Part shown: positions 17,568-26,040 of the stretch, piece after piece
Position numbering within the stretch: position 1 is the stretch's first letter
Layout of the letters: every line of letters begins with the position of its first letter
DNA from: Pedobacter glucosidilyticus DSM 23534
GTDB taxonomy: Bacteria; Bacteroidota; Bacteroidia; Sphingobacteriales; Sphingobacteriaceae
Length of the DNA stretch: 64,000 nt
Direction: 5' to 3'
NCBI RefSeq assembly: GCF_000425145.1
Contig: NZ_AULF01000009.1
Coordinates: 1 to 64,000 of the forward strand
Notes under the pieces: generated by a model
Told to the model about the DNA's origin: nothing
Database searches by the model: none
The model's input: the letters and a program-made list of their open reading frames with translations, nothing else
Position numbers and translations under genes: made by a program

Positions 17568-17771
17568 TTAATCTTCTTCCAGTATCTCTTGTACACGGCC
17601 AACTTGTCCATCATCCAACATCACTTTAATACCTCGATGATGTTTTGGCGCACTTGTTAAGATTCTTTTTACAATACCTTCGGTTAGGGTGCCTGTTCTC
17701 TGGTCTTTCTTTAAAACGATATTTACCAAAGCTCCAATTTTGATGTTATTTCTGATTGTTCCATCCATCAT
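17568..17771 (-). CDS. YwbE family protein (DUF2196)
   Basis: This is a 67-residue cytoplasmic protein matching the small YwbE family. It has the pattern R..IKIGALVNIVLKKDQRTGTLTEGIVKRILT, followed by HHRGIKVMLDDGQVGRVQEI. The fold is probably a small beta barrel. The function is not established. It reads toward the TonB receptor gene and shares the terminator region. Confidence 0.85.
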   Translation of the reverse strand: MMDGTIRNNIKIGALVNIVLKKDQRTGTLTEGIVKRILTSAPKHHRGIKVMLDDGQVGRVQEILEED

Positions 17772-17792
17772 TAAAAAATATTACGCATTAAA

Positions 17793-17917
17793 AAAGAGGC
17801 TGTCTCAAATCATCACTTTATGTCAGGCTGAGCGGAGTCGAAGCCTTTTTTGAGTATATCAGAGAATATTTCGACTCTGCTCTATGTGACAAATGTGATT
17901 TTTGTGACAGCCTCTTT
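17793..17917. repeat. Intergenic hairpin repeat, copy 2, with 12-bp terminal inverted repeats
   Basis: This 125-base element is bounded by AAAGAGGCTGTC (17793-17804) and GACAGCCTCTTT (17906-17917), a perfect 12-bp terminal inverted repeat. Inside, AGCGGAGTCGAA (17831-17842) pairs with TTCGACTCTGCT (17870-17881). The 13-mer AGCGGAGTCGAAG is identical to copy 3 at 56262. The structure resembles a small non-autonomous mobile element or a bidirectional terminator between ywbE and icd. Confidence 0.75.
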
Positions 17918-17974
17918 ATAGACTATTTAAATACAAGCTAATGGTTTAACTTGAGCTTCTATAATTATAGCTAC

Positions 17975-19201
17975 TTAACCTAATTTAGCTTTTAAATTCT
18001 CATCAATAGCAGCTAAGAATTCTTCTGTATATAGGTAATGTGTACCATGTTCTACTTTATTTCCATGGATACAAACAGCTAAGTCTTTAGTCATTTTACC
18101 ACTTTCTACAGTTTCAACACAAACTTGCTCTAAAGTTTGGCAGAAATTAATAAGCTCTTGGTTGTTGTCTAACTTACCACGGAACTCTAAACCTCTAGTC
18201 CAAGCAAAAATAGATGCAATTGGATTAGTAGAAGTAGGTTTTCCTTTTTGATGATCACGGAAGTGACGGGTAACCGTACCATGTGCAGCTTCTGCCTCCA
18301 TTATTTTACCATCAGGGGTAACCAAAGTAGAGGTCATTAAACCTAAAGAGCCAAAACCTTGTGCTACGGTGTCAGACTGTACATCACCATCGTAGTTTTT
18401 ACAAGCCCAAACAAAGTTACCATTCCATTTTAATGCAGAAGCAACCATATCATCAATTAAACGGTGCTCGTAAGTAATACCAGCAGCTTCAAATTGAGCT
18501 TTAAATTCTTGTTGATAAATCTCTTCAAAGATATCTTTAAAACGACCATCGTATTTTTTTAAGATAGTGTTTTTAGTAGATAAATATAAAGGCCATTTTT
18601 TACTTAAAGCTTGGTTAAAGCATGATCTTGCAAAGCCTTTAATACTTTCGTCTGTATTGTACATAGCTAAAGCAACACCATCTCCTTTAAAGTTAAATAC
18701 TTCAAATTCTTGAACAGTACCGTCTTCACCTTCAAATTTAATGGTTAATTTACCTTTTCCTTTGGTAACAAAATCAGTTGCTCTGTATTGGTCTCCAAAA
18801 GCATGACGACCAATGCAGATAGGTGCAGTCCAGTTTGGAACTAAACGAGGAACATTTTTACAAACAATAGGCTCTCTAAATACAGTACCATCTAAAATAT
18901 TTCTGATGGTTCCGTTCGGAGATTTCCACATTTGCTTTAAACCAAACTCTTCTACTCTGGCCTCATCCGGAGTAATGGTAGCGCATTTAATACCAACACC
19001 ATATTGTTTGATTGCATTGGCTGCATCGATTGTGATTTGGTCATTTGTTTGGTCACGATACTCCATTCCTAAATCATAGTATTTAATATCTAAATCTAGG
19101 TAAGGAATAATCAATTTGTCTTTAATGAATTTCCAGATAATTCTGGTCATCTCATCGCCGTCTAGTTCTACTACAGGGTTTGCAACTTTGATTTTGCTCA
19201 T
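17975..19201 (-). CDS. icd: Isocitrate dehydrogenase, NADP-dependent (eukaryotic-like type)
   Basis: This TCA-cycle enzyme converts isocitrate to 2-oxoglutarate with NADPH formation. It has 408 residues and resembles the homodimeric type related to eukaryotic NADP-IDH rather than E. coli Icd. Motifs: the N-terminal [16 protein letters not shown]; the substrate loop KSPNGTIRN near 93-101; [13 protein letters not shown]; the metal-binding region with IDDMVA and GDVQSD; and [26 protein letters not shown] near the C terminus. It is transcribed alone. A near-consensus -7 element (TATATTTA on the minus strand) lies upstream but differs by one base. Confidence 0.95.
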   Translation of the reverse strand: MSKIKVANPVVELDGDEMTRIIWKFIKDKLIIPYLDLDIKYYDLGMEYRDQTNDQITIDAANAIKQYGVGIKCATITPDEARVEEFGLKQMWKSPNGTIRNILDGTVFREPIVCKNVPRLVPNWTAPICIGRHAFGDQYRATDFVTKGKGKLTIKFEGEDGTVQEFEVFNFKGDGVALAMYNTDESIKGFARSCFNQALSKKWPLYLSTKNTILKKYDGRFKDIFEEIYQQEFKAQFEAAGITYEHRLIDDMVASALKWNGNFVWACKNYDGDVQSDTVAQGFGSLGLMTSTLVTPDGKIMEAEAAHGTVTRHFRDHQKGKPTSTNPIASIFAWTRGLEFRGKLDNNQELINFCQTLEQVCVETVESGKMTKDLAVCIHGNKVEHGTHYLYTEEFLAAIDENLKAKLG

Positions 19202-19369
19202 TATTTATTTGTTTTTGTTTTATCCCACTAAAATGAGGCGTAAATATAAGAATTGATTTTTAATGCGAGCTTTTGGCTCAGCTGTTTTTTGTAATGTTAA
19301 GGTCTTAATTTTAATGTTTTGGCATATTTATAGTACAACATGATTTACAATTACTTAAAATGATAAACC

Positions 19370-19774
19370 ATGGAAAATAAAAAGCAAATAAACCACGATA
19401 ACGAAAGGTTTAACCGTAACCAAGAGTCTAATCTAGTTGATAACGAGGCGCAAAATCTAAAATATAACCCTAAGGAAGGTAGTTTTGAGTTGGATGTAGA
19501 TCCAGAAGAAGCTCAGGAAGTAGGATATGAGCATCCAGACCCTTATGATACTGCTGCCAATGATTATAGTTCTGATTATGATGAATCTAATCCTTATGTT
19601 GGCGATGAATATGATAAAAATGCTTCTTTAGAACACGATGCCGATAAATTAGGGATGCACATCACAGGTGAGGAAAATCTTAAAATCAGTAAAAAAGACG
19701 AAGAGATTGCTCGTACTCCAGAAGATAGTCGTGATGATTTAGATGAAGAAGGTTATCCTAAATTCTTAAAGTAA
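19370..19774 (+). CDS. Acidic, probably disordered hypothetical protein
   Basis: This is 134 residues with no recognisable domain. It is rich in D, E, N and Y, with no signal peptide, no membrane segment and no cysteine. The middle contains repeated acidic aromatic segments (YEHPDPYDTAANDYSSDYDESNPYVGDEYDK). The C terminus reads DSRDDLDEEGYPKFLK. The composition suggests an intrinsically disordered cytoplasmic protein. It stands alone, and its stop lies one base from the stop of the convergent dnaX. It is probably a real lineage-specific gene, given the sustained composition and proper ATG. Confidence 0.7.
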   Translation: MENKKQINHDNERFNRNQESNLVDNEAQNLKYNPKEGSFELDVDPEEAQEVGYEHPDPYDTAANDYSSDYDESNPYVGDEYDKNASLEHDADKLGMHITGEENLKISKKDEEIARTPEDSRDDLDEEGYPKFLK

Positions 19775-19775
19775 T

Positions 19776-21572
19776 TTAGAAATCAATATCTAGGTTGAAA
19801 ATTCTTCTAAAGTCTTCTAGTTTAGGGTTTTTTTCAACCAGATGTTGGTATTTATCTCTGCTGGTATATAATTTTCTTTCTTCCTGCTTCTCGTTAATAA
19901 TAGGTTCTAAAGTAATGGAGAAATTATTTAATTGCTTGCGCAGATAGTTTAGAACGTCTATTCGCTCATTAATCAACTCGTTAGCTTGCAACTTATTCTC
20001 TACCTCTAGCTCTATTTGATAGCCTGCCTTTAATTTGGGTGTATAGTTCATCATTAAAGCGGCCAAGCTCATTTTACCATCAGCTTTAGCTTTAAAAGAG
20101 AAATTTCCCCAAGCTTCAATAAACTGCGCTGCTGTAAAATCATCCTTAGCATCACCAGTTAGATAGTCTATAGTGTCTTCCAGCTGTTCTTTGGTTTTTA
20201 TAGCCGTAGGATTTTTTAAATTAGGTATTAAAGTAGTTCCTAATTTTGGAATAAGCGTTTTAGGGTTGATATTTATTTCTGCCGCTGGTGTTTCTGTCTG
20301 AGATACCACCTGATTTATCGCTTTTTCTGATGTTTGTACAGTAGGAGCAACTTTTTCTAGTACATCCTGTTTAGGAGCAGTAAGAGGTATGTTTGCTTGA
20401 GGACTGGCTAAATTTTCAGGTTTTTTTTTTAGTTGCTCAGCTATTTGCTGAACATGAGGGTTTTGGCTTAAGCTTACCGCTTGACTGATGTGGCTTATCT
20501 TAATCAGCGTAAGCTCAACCTGTAAACGTTGGTTTTTACTGATTTTATAATTTAAATCGCATTGATTGGCAATATTTAATGCACTTATTAAGAAAGATGC
20601 TGAAGCTAATTTAGCCTGCTCTAAATATTTTTGTTTGATATTCTCGCTAACTTCTAATAATTGAACAGTAGCGGCATCTTTACAAACCAATATATTTCTA
20701 AAGTGCGATGCTAATCCAGTAATAAAGTTGTTCCCATCAAAACCATTGTTTAAAATCTCATCAAACAAAAGTAAAGCGGCTGGCGTATTTTGCGCCATTA
20801 AAAACTCGGTAACCTTAAAATAATAATCGTAATCAAGAATATTAAGGTTATCAATAACAGCTTGATAATTAACCTGTCTGTTAGAAAAACTAACAATTTG
20901 GTCAAACATAGATAAGGCATCTCTTAAACCTCCATCTGCTTTTTGGGCTATCAGGTGTAAACCGTCCTGATCATAAGCTATTTCTTCTCTAGTGGCAATT
21001 TTAGCCAAATGATTGGCCATATCCTCAACCTTTATCCTGTTAAAATCGAAGATTTGGCAACGAGATAATATAGTTGGTAATATTTTATGCTTTTCTGTAG
21101 TTGCTAAAATAAAAATAGCATAAGAAGGTGGTTCCTCTAAAGTTTTCAAAAAGGCATTAAAAGCACTTTGAGAAAGCATGTGAACCTCATCTATGATATA
21201 AACTTTATATTTTCCGGCTTGTGGAGGTATCCTTACCTGGTCTATTAAATTTCTAATATCATCAACAGAGTTGTTTGAGGCAGCATCTAATTCATGAAAA
21301 TTAAAAGAATTACCATTTTGGAAAGAGATACAAGATGCACAAGTACCGCAAGCTTCTGCTGTAGGGGTTAAATCCAAGCAGTTGATGGTTTTAGCTAAAA
21401 TTCTGGCGCAAGTAGTTTTACCTACCCCTCTTGGCCCGCAAAATAAAAATGCTTGTGCAAGCTGATTGTTTTTAATAGCATTTTTTAAAGTATTGGTAAT
21501 ATGCAGCTGCCCCACAACACTTTCAAATGTTACAGGTCTGTATTTTCTTGCCGATACTATAAAGTTCTCCAT
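19776..21572 (-). CDS. dnaX: DNA polymerase III subunit gamma/tau
   Basis: This is the clamp-loader ATPase of the replicase, 598 residues. The Walker A motif GPRGVGKTT is at 46-54. A zinc module is formed by C65, C75, C78 and C81. Walker B is IIDEVHML near 126-133, with LSRC following. The linker from ~375 is Pro/Gln-rich. The C-terminal region (~450-598) corresponds to the tau-like extension that contacts polymerase and helicase in other bacteria. No programmed-frameshift slippery site was looked for exhaustively; there is a 9-base A run on the coding strand near 20422-20430, in the linker, which could in principle slip. Confidence 0.95.
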   Translation of the reverse strand: MENFIVSARKYRPVTFESVVGQLHITNTLKNAIKNNQLAQAFLFCGPRGVGKTTCARILAKTINCLDLTPTAEACGTCASCISFQNGNSFNFHELDAASNNSVDDIRNLIDQVRIPPQAGKYKVYIIDEVHMLSQSAFNAFLKTLEEPPSYAIFILATTEKHKILPTILSRCQIFDFNRIKVEDMANHLAKIATREEIAYDQDGLHLIAQKADGGLRDALSMFDQIVSFSNRQVNYQAVIDNLNILDYDYYFKVTEFLMAQNTPAALLLFDEILNNGFDGNNFITGLASHFRNILVCKDAATVQLLEVSENIKQKYLEQAKLASASFLISALNIANQCDLNYKISKNQRLQVELTLIKISHISQAVSLSQNPHVQQIAEQLKKKPENLASPQANIPLTAPKQDVLEKVAPTVQTSEKAINQVVSQTETPAAEININPKTLIPKLGTTLIPNLKNPTAIKTKEQLEDTIDYLTGDAKDDFTAAQFIEAWGNFSFKAKADGKMSLAALMMNYTPKLKAGYQIELEVENKLQANELINERIDVLNYLRKQLNNFSITLEPIINEKQEERKLYTSRDKYQHLVEKNPKLEDFRRIFNLDIDF

Positions 21573-21831
21573 CAGGTTGCTAAAATAGAAAGATGTATTT
21601 GATTGTGCAATTTAAAAATGATTAATCGGGGATGCTTTGCTTGAATTATATTTTGGTTTGTTAAATTAATTTTTTCATTTTTAATATACCAATTATTTAA
21701 GAATGTATAGGTTTTTATTTTTTGTAAAACTATTGCCCGGTTTTATAACTTTTTTATTTAGAAAAGTAATAAAATGAAGGTGTTGCAAATCTTCGATATC
21801 GAGTTCTTTATGATAAAATCCTTTTAATCTC
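21573..21831. other. Divergent intergenic region between dnaX and rpsF
   Basis: This AT-rich stretch separates two divergent essential genes. Apart from the rpsF promoter just after it, I see no ORF, RNA gene or clear repeat. Confidence 0.3.
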
Positions 21832-21862
21832 TTGTTTATCAATTAAATGTTTTCTACCTTTG
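21832..21862 (+). promoter_or_regulatory. Bacteroidetes-type promoter of the rpsF operon
   Basis: TTG (21832-21834, the -33 region) and TACCTTTG (21855-21862, matching TAnnTTTG at -7) are 20 bases apart. The predicted start is about 30 bases before the rpsF ATG. The same arrangement precedes tRNA-Phe and rpsT in this window. Confidence 0.8.
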
Positions 21863-21897
21863 CAATCCCGTAAAAGCGGGTAAAACAATAGTAAGAA

Positions 21898-22254
21898 ATG
21901 AATCAATACGAAACCACTATCATTCTTACCCCATTGTTATCAGAAGAAGTAGCAAAAGAAGTGATTGCAAAATTCACGAAAGTGTTAACTGATAACGGAG
22001 CCGAAATTGTCCAAGAGGATAATTGGGGTTTGAAAAAACTAGCGTATCCAATTGAGAAAAAATCAACTGGATATTATCATCTAACTGAATACAAGGTATC
22101 AGGAGAGGTTATCGGCAAATTTGAATTAGAGTTAAAACGTGATGAGCGTGTTATGAGATTTTTGACAGTACGTTTAGATAAACATGCTGTAGCTTATAAC
22201 GAGAAAAAACGTAACGGCGCATTTAACAAGAAAAAAGCGGAGGCAGCAAACTAA
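21898..22254 (+). CDS. rpsF: Ribosomal protein bS6
   Basis: This is a 118-residue 30S subunit protein beginning [18 protein letters not shown], with the family core [21 protein letters not shown] and the [13 protein letters not shown] strand. It pairs with bS18 on the platform of the small subunit. It is the first gene of rpsF-rpsR-rplI and overlaps rpsR by one base (TAATG). Confidence 0.97.
   Translation: MNQYETTIILTPLLSEEVAKEVIAKFTKVLTDNGAEIVQEDNWGLKKLAYPIEKKSTGYYHLTEYKVSGEVIGKFELELKRDERVMRFLTVRLDKHAVAYNEKKRNGAFNKKKAEAAN
22239..22243 (+). promoter_or_regulatory. Shine-Dalgarno-like site before rpsR
   Basis: GGAGG lies 10 bases before the rpsR ATG at 22254, inside the last codons of rpsF. 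Such sites are uncommon in this phylum, so it is worth marking, although it also encodes part of the bS6 C terminus. Confidence 0.45.
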
Positions 22255-22517
22255 TGGCACAAGATCAAATCCAATATGTTACTGCTCCCAAGGTGGAGGA
22301 TAACAGAAAGAAATACTGCCGTTTTAAGAAAAATGGTATCAAGTATATCGATTACAAAGACGCTAACTTTTTATTGAAGTTTATCAATGATCAAGGTAAA
22401 ATTTTACCTCGTCGTTTAACTGGTACTTCTTTAAAATATCAGCGTAAAGTAGCTCAAGCAGTTAAAAGAGCTCGTTTAATTGGTATATTACCTTTCGTTA
22501 CAGACGGTTTAAAATAA
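22254..22517 (+). CDS. rpsR: Ribosomal protein bS18
   Basis: This is an 87-residue 30S protein. The family signature is clear: [26 protein letters not shown], then [32 protein letters not shown]. It has one cysteine in the CRF segment. It binds bS6 as a heterodimer near the 3' end of 16S rRNA. The start codon overlaps the rpsF stop, which suggests translational coupling. Confidence 0.97.
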   Translation: MAQDQIQYVTAPKVEDNRKKYCRFKKNGIKYIDYKDANFLLKFINDQGKILPRRLTGTSLKYQRKVAQAVKRARLIGILPFVTDGLK

Positions 22518-22522
22518 GGAGG
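22516..22522 (+). promoter_or_regulatory. Strong Shine-Dalgarno site before rplI
   Basis: AAGGAGG ends 8 bases before the rplI ATG at 22531, an ideal spacing. Bacteroidetes ribosomes rarely use such sites, and among the starts I checked in this window it is the strongest. Confidence 0.75.
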
Positions 22523-22530
22523 CTAAGCAG

Positions 22531-22974
22531 ATGGAAGTTATATTAACACAAGATGTAAAAAACCTAGGCGAGAAAGACGATATCGTTACAGTAAAACCAG
22601 GTTACGGCCGTAATTATTTAATTCCTCAAGGTCAAGCTATTTTAGCTACTGAGTCGGCAAAGAAAGTTTTAGCTGAGAACATCAAACAAGCTCAGTTTAA
22701 ACAAGAAAAAATTAAGAAAGACGCAGATGCTGTTGCAGCTAGATTAACTGATGTAAGATTAACTATTGGTGCTAAAGCTGGCGAAAGCGGTAAAATCTTT
22801 GGTGCTGTTAATACGATACAAGTTGCAGATGCATTAAAGAAATTAGGCTTTGATGTAGACAGAAGAAGAATTACTTTTGATTCTGATGTAAAGTTTGTTG
22901 GTGAGTATATTGCTAACTTAAACTTACACAAAGAAGTTAAAGTACAAGTTCCTTTTGACGTAGTTGCTGAGTAA
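22531..22974 (+). CDS. rplI: Ribosomal protein bL9
   Basis: This is a 147-residue 50S protein beginning MEVILTQDVKNLGEKDDIVTVKPGYGRNYLIPQG, the classic bL9 N-terminal domain. A connecting helix and a C-terminal domain with IGAKAGESGKIFGAVNT follow. It is the third gene of the operon, and a hairpin terminator lies 24 bases after its stop. Confidence 0.97.
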   Translation: MEVILTQDVKNLGEKDDIVTVKPGYGRNYLIPQGQAILATESAKKVLAENIKQAQFKQEKIKKDADAVAARLTDVRLTIGAKAGESGKIFGAVNTIQVADALKKLGFDVDRRRITFDSDVKFVGEYIANLNLHKEVKVQVPFDVVAE

Positions 22975-22998
22975 TTTATCGGTACATGAATAATTTAA

Positions 22999-23033
22999 AT
23001 GCTTCCTGATAATTTTCAGGAAGCATTTTTTTT
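22999..23033 (+). terminator. Rho-independent terminator of the rpsF operon
   Basis: ATGCTTCCTG (22999-23008) pairs perfectly with CAGGAAGCAT (23017-23026) across an 8-base loop, followed by a run of T. An in-frame ATG inside this hairpin could extend mtgA, but that is not a credible start. Confidence 0.93.
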
Positions 23034-23043
23034 GAAATCAAAT

Positions 23044-23742
23044 ATGGCAAAATCATCTTCTTTGCTCCAAAGGCTATCCAAAATCATCCTGAGGTTGATA
23101 TTATGGTTTTTCGGTATCAGCATCTTTTGGGTTATCCTGTTAATATTTGTAAATCCTCCTGTTACCTATTTGATGTTACAACGAGGTTTTGAGAGAAAAG
23201 CAGAAGGTAAAACATGGAAGCTTAAGAAAGACTGGAAAGATTTTGAAGATATTTCCATGAATCTTAAAAAAGCAGTTTTAGCAGCAGAAGACGCCAGATT
23301 TTTGATTCACCATGGTTTTGATTTTGAAGCTATAGAAAAAGCTTATCAGAAAAATAAGAAAGGTAAAAAAATACATGGAGGTAGTACCATATCCCAGCAA
23401 ACAGCAAAAAATGTATTTCTATGGCCGGGTAGGTCATATATCAGAAAAGCTTTTGAAGCTTACTTTACCTTGCTGATAGAGATTTTCTGGTCTAAAGAAA
23501 GAATCTTAGAAGTTTATCTTAATGTTATTGAAACCGGAGATGGTATTTACGGAATGGAAGCCGCTACCCAAACTTATTATGGTAAATCTTGTACAAGTCT
23601 ATTAAAAGGAGAAGCTGCTTTATTAGCTGCAGTTTTGCCTAACCCAAGAAGATGGACACCCCTAAAACCAACCACTTATATTTATTATAAGCAAGGTCTT
23701 ATTTTAAGAAATATGAGAAATCTAGGAAAACTTAAGTTTTAA
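23044..23742 (+). CDS. mtgA: Monofunctional peptidoglycan transglycosylase (GT51)
   Basis: This inner-membrane enzyme polymerises lipid II into glycan strands. It has 232 residues from the ATG at 23044 (MAKSSSLLQR); the longer frame from 22999 would begin inside the rpsF-operon terminator. A transmembrane helix is at ~14-36. GT51 motifs: AAEDARF with catalytic E82, HGGSTISQQTAKN, the RKAFEAY and KERILEVYLN segments, and GIYGMEAATQTYYGKS. There is no transpeptidase domain. Its stop overlaps the stop of the convergent gene by 4 bases. Confidence 0.93.
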   Translation: MAKSSSLLQRLSKIILRLILWFFGISIFWVILLIFVNPPVTYLMLQRGFERKAEGKTWKLKKDWKDFEDISMNLKKAVLAAEDARFLIHHGFDFEAIEKAYQKNKKGKKIHGGSTISQQTAKNVFLWPGRSYIRKAFEAYFTLLIEIFWSKERILEVYLNVIETGDGIYGMEAATQTYYGKSCTSLLKGEAALLAAVLPNPRRWTPLKPTTYIYYKQGLILRNMRNLGKLKF

Positions 23743-24224
23743 ATGCTTTGAGGTAAAGAAAATACCCTTTGATGCCAGCTATTTATAAACTTACCTTCCC
23801 ACTTATCCTGATATTCTTGATAATTTTGAACTAGATTATTGAAAACAATCGTGTTTTGATTAATTTTTCCTGCCGCTATAAGAGCCTCGAAAGCATCACG
23901 ATTTACAGTTTTTACTTCCTCTTGTTCTTTATAAGCTATATTAAACCTGTCGAAAAGATTAACTTGATATTTTTCCTGAATTTCTTTCATTAAATGAACA
24001 GATTTATCAATAGAACAGCCACTAGCTCCAGCCTCACGCTCATCCACAATTAAAACAATAAAACGATTATATTTAATTTCAAAGCCAGCTTTTAATTGTT
24101 GTTGATGCGCTTGCCAACCAGCGGTAAAATCTGCTAATAATTGCTCTAGTTCTTTTACTTCAGCATCAGTAAAAACTCTGTCTGATTGATAAATCCAAAC
24201 TCTAGAAAGTGGGTGAAATTTCAT
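23739..24224 (-). CDS. Conserved hypothetical protein, 161 residues
   Basis: This is a soluble protein without signal peptide or membrane segment. It begins MKFHPLSRVWIYQSDRVFTDAEVKELEQLLADFTAGWQAH and contains KYNRFIVLIVDEREAGASGCSIDKSVHLMKEI. Proteins of this type occur widely in Bacteroidetes and are sometimes labelled 'ABC transporter ATPase', but I see no Walker motifs, so that label is unsupported. The conserved GCSIDKS segment could be part of an active or binding site. It converges with mtgA. No function is assigned. Confidence 0.75.
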   Translation of the reverse strand: MKFHPLSRVWIYQSDRVFTDAEVKELEQLLADFTAGWQAHQQQLKAGFEIKYNRFIVLIVDEREAGASGCSIDKSVHLMKEIQEKYQVNLFDRFNIAYKEQEEVKTVNRDAFEALIAAGKINQNTIVFNNLVQNYQEYQDKWEGKFINSWHQRVFSLPQSI

Positions 24225-24347
24225 ACCGTAAAATTAGTAATTCTAAACATGATCTGGATGATGATTGTAAGAGTTTACATTAAGATGGAGTTAATAAGTG
24301 GAAAAATATATTTCTTGTTTTTTTAATAGTTGCATTAAATTTAATGC

Positions 24348-24797
24348 GTGAATTTACTTTATGTCTTAAGTTTTGTTTTCTTGAGTTTCCTTGGTGTCCT
24401 GAATGATACCGATGAGCTTAAAAGTTTTTATAGAAAGCAAATAGAAGAGCTTCTTAGAAAGTACGATGCAGACCGATTCATTGGGAGTAAATCATTTACG
24501 CTGGAAGTTAACAATAATGGTTTTTTACGTTACAAAAGAATTTTAGCAAGTAACAAAACAGAGTACTATTCCGTAAGAATAGAAAAAGTTCAAAAGTTAA
24601 ATTATTTTGGAAATGAAAAATCGGGTTGGTTAAGCGTAGTTTGCGAACCATCTTCTGTGATATTTCAAAGCTATAGAGATCCATCTGGTGATGTTGATTC
24701 CATGGCTCATGAAATTCATCTTCCTTTAAGAGGGATTTCAGAAGAAGAGCTCAATTCATTAAATAAAAGCTTTGATTTTTTAAGAGAAAATTATTAA
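24348..24797 (+). CDS. Hypothetical secreted protein, 149 residues
   Basis: The start is a GTG at 24348. The N terminus MNLLYVLSFVFLSFLGVLND looks like a signal peptide or anchor. The rest is a mixed alpha/beta soluble domain with a Lys/Glu-rich helix (ELKSFYRKQIEELLRKYDADRF) and several beta-strand segments (FTLEVNNNGFLRYKRI). I recognise no family. It stands alone between the conserved hypothetical and a small membrane protein. Confidence 0.6.
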   Translation: MNLLYVLSFVFLSFLGVLNDTDELKSFYRKQIEELLRKYDADRFIGSKSFTLEVNNNGFLRYKRILASNKTEYYSVRIEKVQKLNYFGNEKSGWLSVVCEPSSVIFQSYRDPSGDVDSMAHEIHLPLRGISEEELNSLNKSFDFLRENY

Positions 24798-24866
24798 AAT
24801 ACTCTTTAATCATGCTTTTAATTGATATTTTTTCTTATTTTAGTGTTATTATTTATAACGATTTAA

Positions 24867-25091
24867 ATGAAGTTCGGTAAAATAAGTTTTATTATCCTGA
24901 TTTGTGCATTACTGATTACACATACCTTGGTATTAAACATCTGGTTAAGTGGAGATGTCGCTCAGCAAAATCAAGTAAGTTTTAAGAAGTATAATCATGC
25001 CAAAGACAGTTTAATACAAGAAGATGGCAGATTAATAAATTATAAAAACTCTTCAGCTCCGAAAATCGAATCTATTTCTGTAAGTAGGTGA
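24867..25091 (+). CDS. Small hypothetical membrane-anchored protein, 74 residues
   Basis: An ATG start is followed by a strong hydrophobic segment (SFIILICALLITHTLVLNIWL), then a short hydrophilic tail rich in Lys, Asn and Ser. It would be a single-pass inner-membrane or secreted peptide. No family is recognised. A 6-bp hairpin (CCAGCA/TGCTGG, 25100-25123) follows and may terminate it. Confidence 0.5.
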   Translation: MKFGKISFIILICALLITHTLVLNIWLSGDVAQQNQVSFKKYNHAKDSLIQEDGRLINYKNSSAPKIESISVSR

Positions 25092-25135
25092 AAATTACCC
25101 AGCACCCTTTACAAGATGCTGGATGATGAGGATTT

Positions 25136-25924
25136 TTAAACTAGATTATTATTTCTGGCTGTAATTTCGGCAATATCTAATACTTCAATATCCTGTTCTT
25201 TTTCAAAATGTTTAACGCCGTCTTTCATCATGGTCATACAAAAAGGACAACCCACTGCCACAACCGATGCTTTGCTTTCTAACACATCATTCATCCTTTC
25301 AATATTTACATCTTTTTTGCCTTTTTCTGGTTCTTTAAACATTTGGGCACCACCTGCGCCACAGCAAAGTCCGTTTTGCTTGCAACGTTTCATTTCTACC
25401 AAATCGGCATCTAAAACTTCCAATACTTTTCTAGGCGCTTCATATACACCATTTGCTCTACCCAAGTAACAAGGGTCATGATAGGTTATTTTTTTACCTT
25501 TAAAAGGTTCTCCGTTTTCTGCTTTTAATTTACCAGCATCAATAAGTTCTTGTATCAATTGCGTGTGGTGGATCACTTCATAATGACCTCCTAAATTGGG
25601 ATACTCATTTTTAATGGTGTTAAAGCAATGTGGGCAAGCGGTTACAATTTTTTTGATATGATAACCGTTCAAAACTTCGATATTCATCATAGCCTGCATT
25701 TGAAAAAGAAATTCGTTGCCTGCTCTTTTTGCAGGGTCTCCGGTACAGTTTTCTTCTGTGCCTAATACCGCGAATTTAATATGGCAATGCGTTAATATCT
25801 TAGCGAAAGCCTGTGTAACTCTTTGTGCTCTTTCATCATAACTACCGGCGCAGCCTACCCAAAATAAAATTTCTGGTTCTTCGCCCGCAGCCATCATTTC
25901 TGCCATGGTTGGTACTTGTGTCAT
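25136..25924 (-). CDS. Heterodisulfide-reductase-B-like Fe-S protein (CCG domains)
   Basis: This is a 262-residue cytoplasmic redox protein with two cysteine-rich CCG-type domains, as in HdrB, GlpC and LldE/LutA. Motifs: WVGCAGSYDERA (N terminal), TACPHCFNTIKNEYP, HDPCYLGR, CKQNGLCCGAGGAQMF and VGCPFCMTMMKDGVKHFE. These cysteines would bind a non-cubane [4Fe-4S] cluster pair. It follows the membrane ferredoxin-like gene at 26041-27342 on the same strand after 116 bases, so the two probably form an electron-transfer complex between a soluble donor and the quinone pool. The donor is not encoded nearby. Confidence 0.85.
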   Translation of the reverse strand: MTQVPTMAEMMAAGEEPEILFWVGCAGSYDERAQRVTQAFAKILTHCHIKFAVLGTEENCTGDPAKRAGNEFLFQMQAMMNIEVLNGYHIKKIVTACPHCFNTIKNEYPNLGGHYEVIHHTQLIQELIDAGKLKAENGEPFKGKKITYHDPCYLGRANGVYEAPRKVLEVLDADLVEMKRCKQNGLCCGAGGAQMFKEPEKGKKDVNIERMNDVLESKASVVAVGCPFCMTMMKDGVKHFEKEQDIEVLDIAEITARNNNLV

Positions 25925-26040
25925 TGGTTATCTTTGTTAGTTGCCAGTTCTTAGTTATCGGTTTCTGTAGTAGAATCTTTAATATCGTTAAGTGTCCTTA
26001 CTCTTTTATCTTTCTTCTCTTTATCTTTTTGTCTTAAAAT

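Noticed and set aside
21867-21880. CCCG...CGGG hairpin in the rpsF leader as an S6:S18 binding leader
   Set aside because: The stem is only 4 bp and the predicted leader is about 30 bases, too little to support a protein-binding structure.
22999-23043. Alternative mtgA start at 22999
   Set aside because: That ATG is the first arm of the rpsF-operon terminator; the ATG at 23044 fits the protein family.
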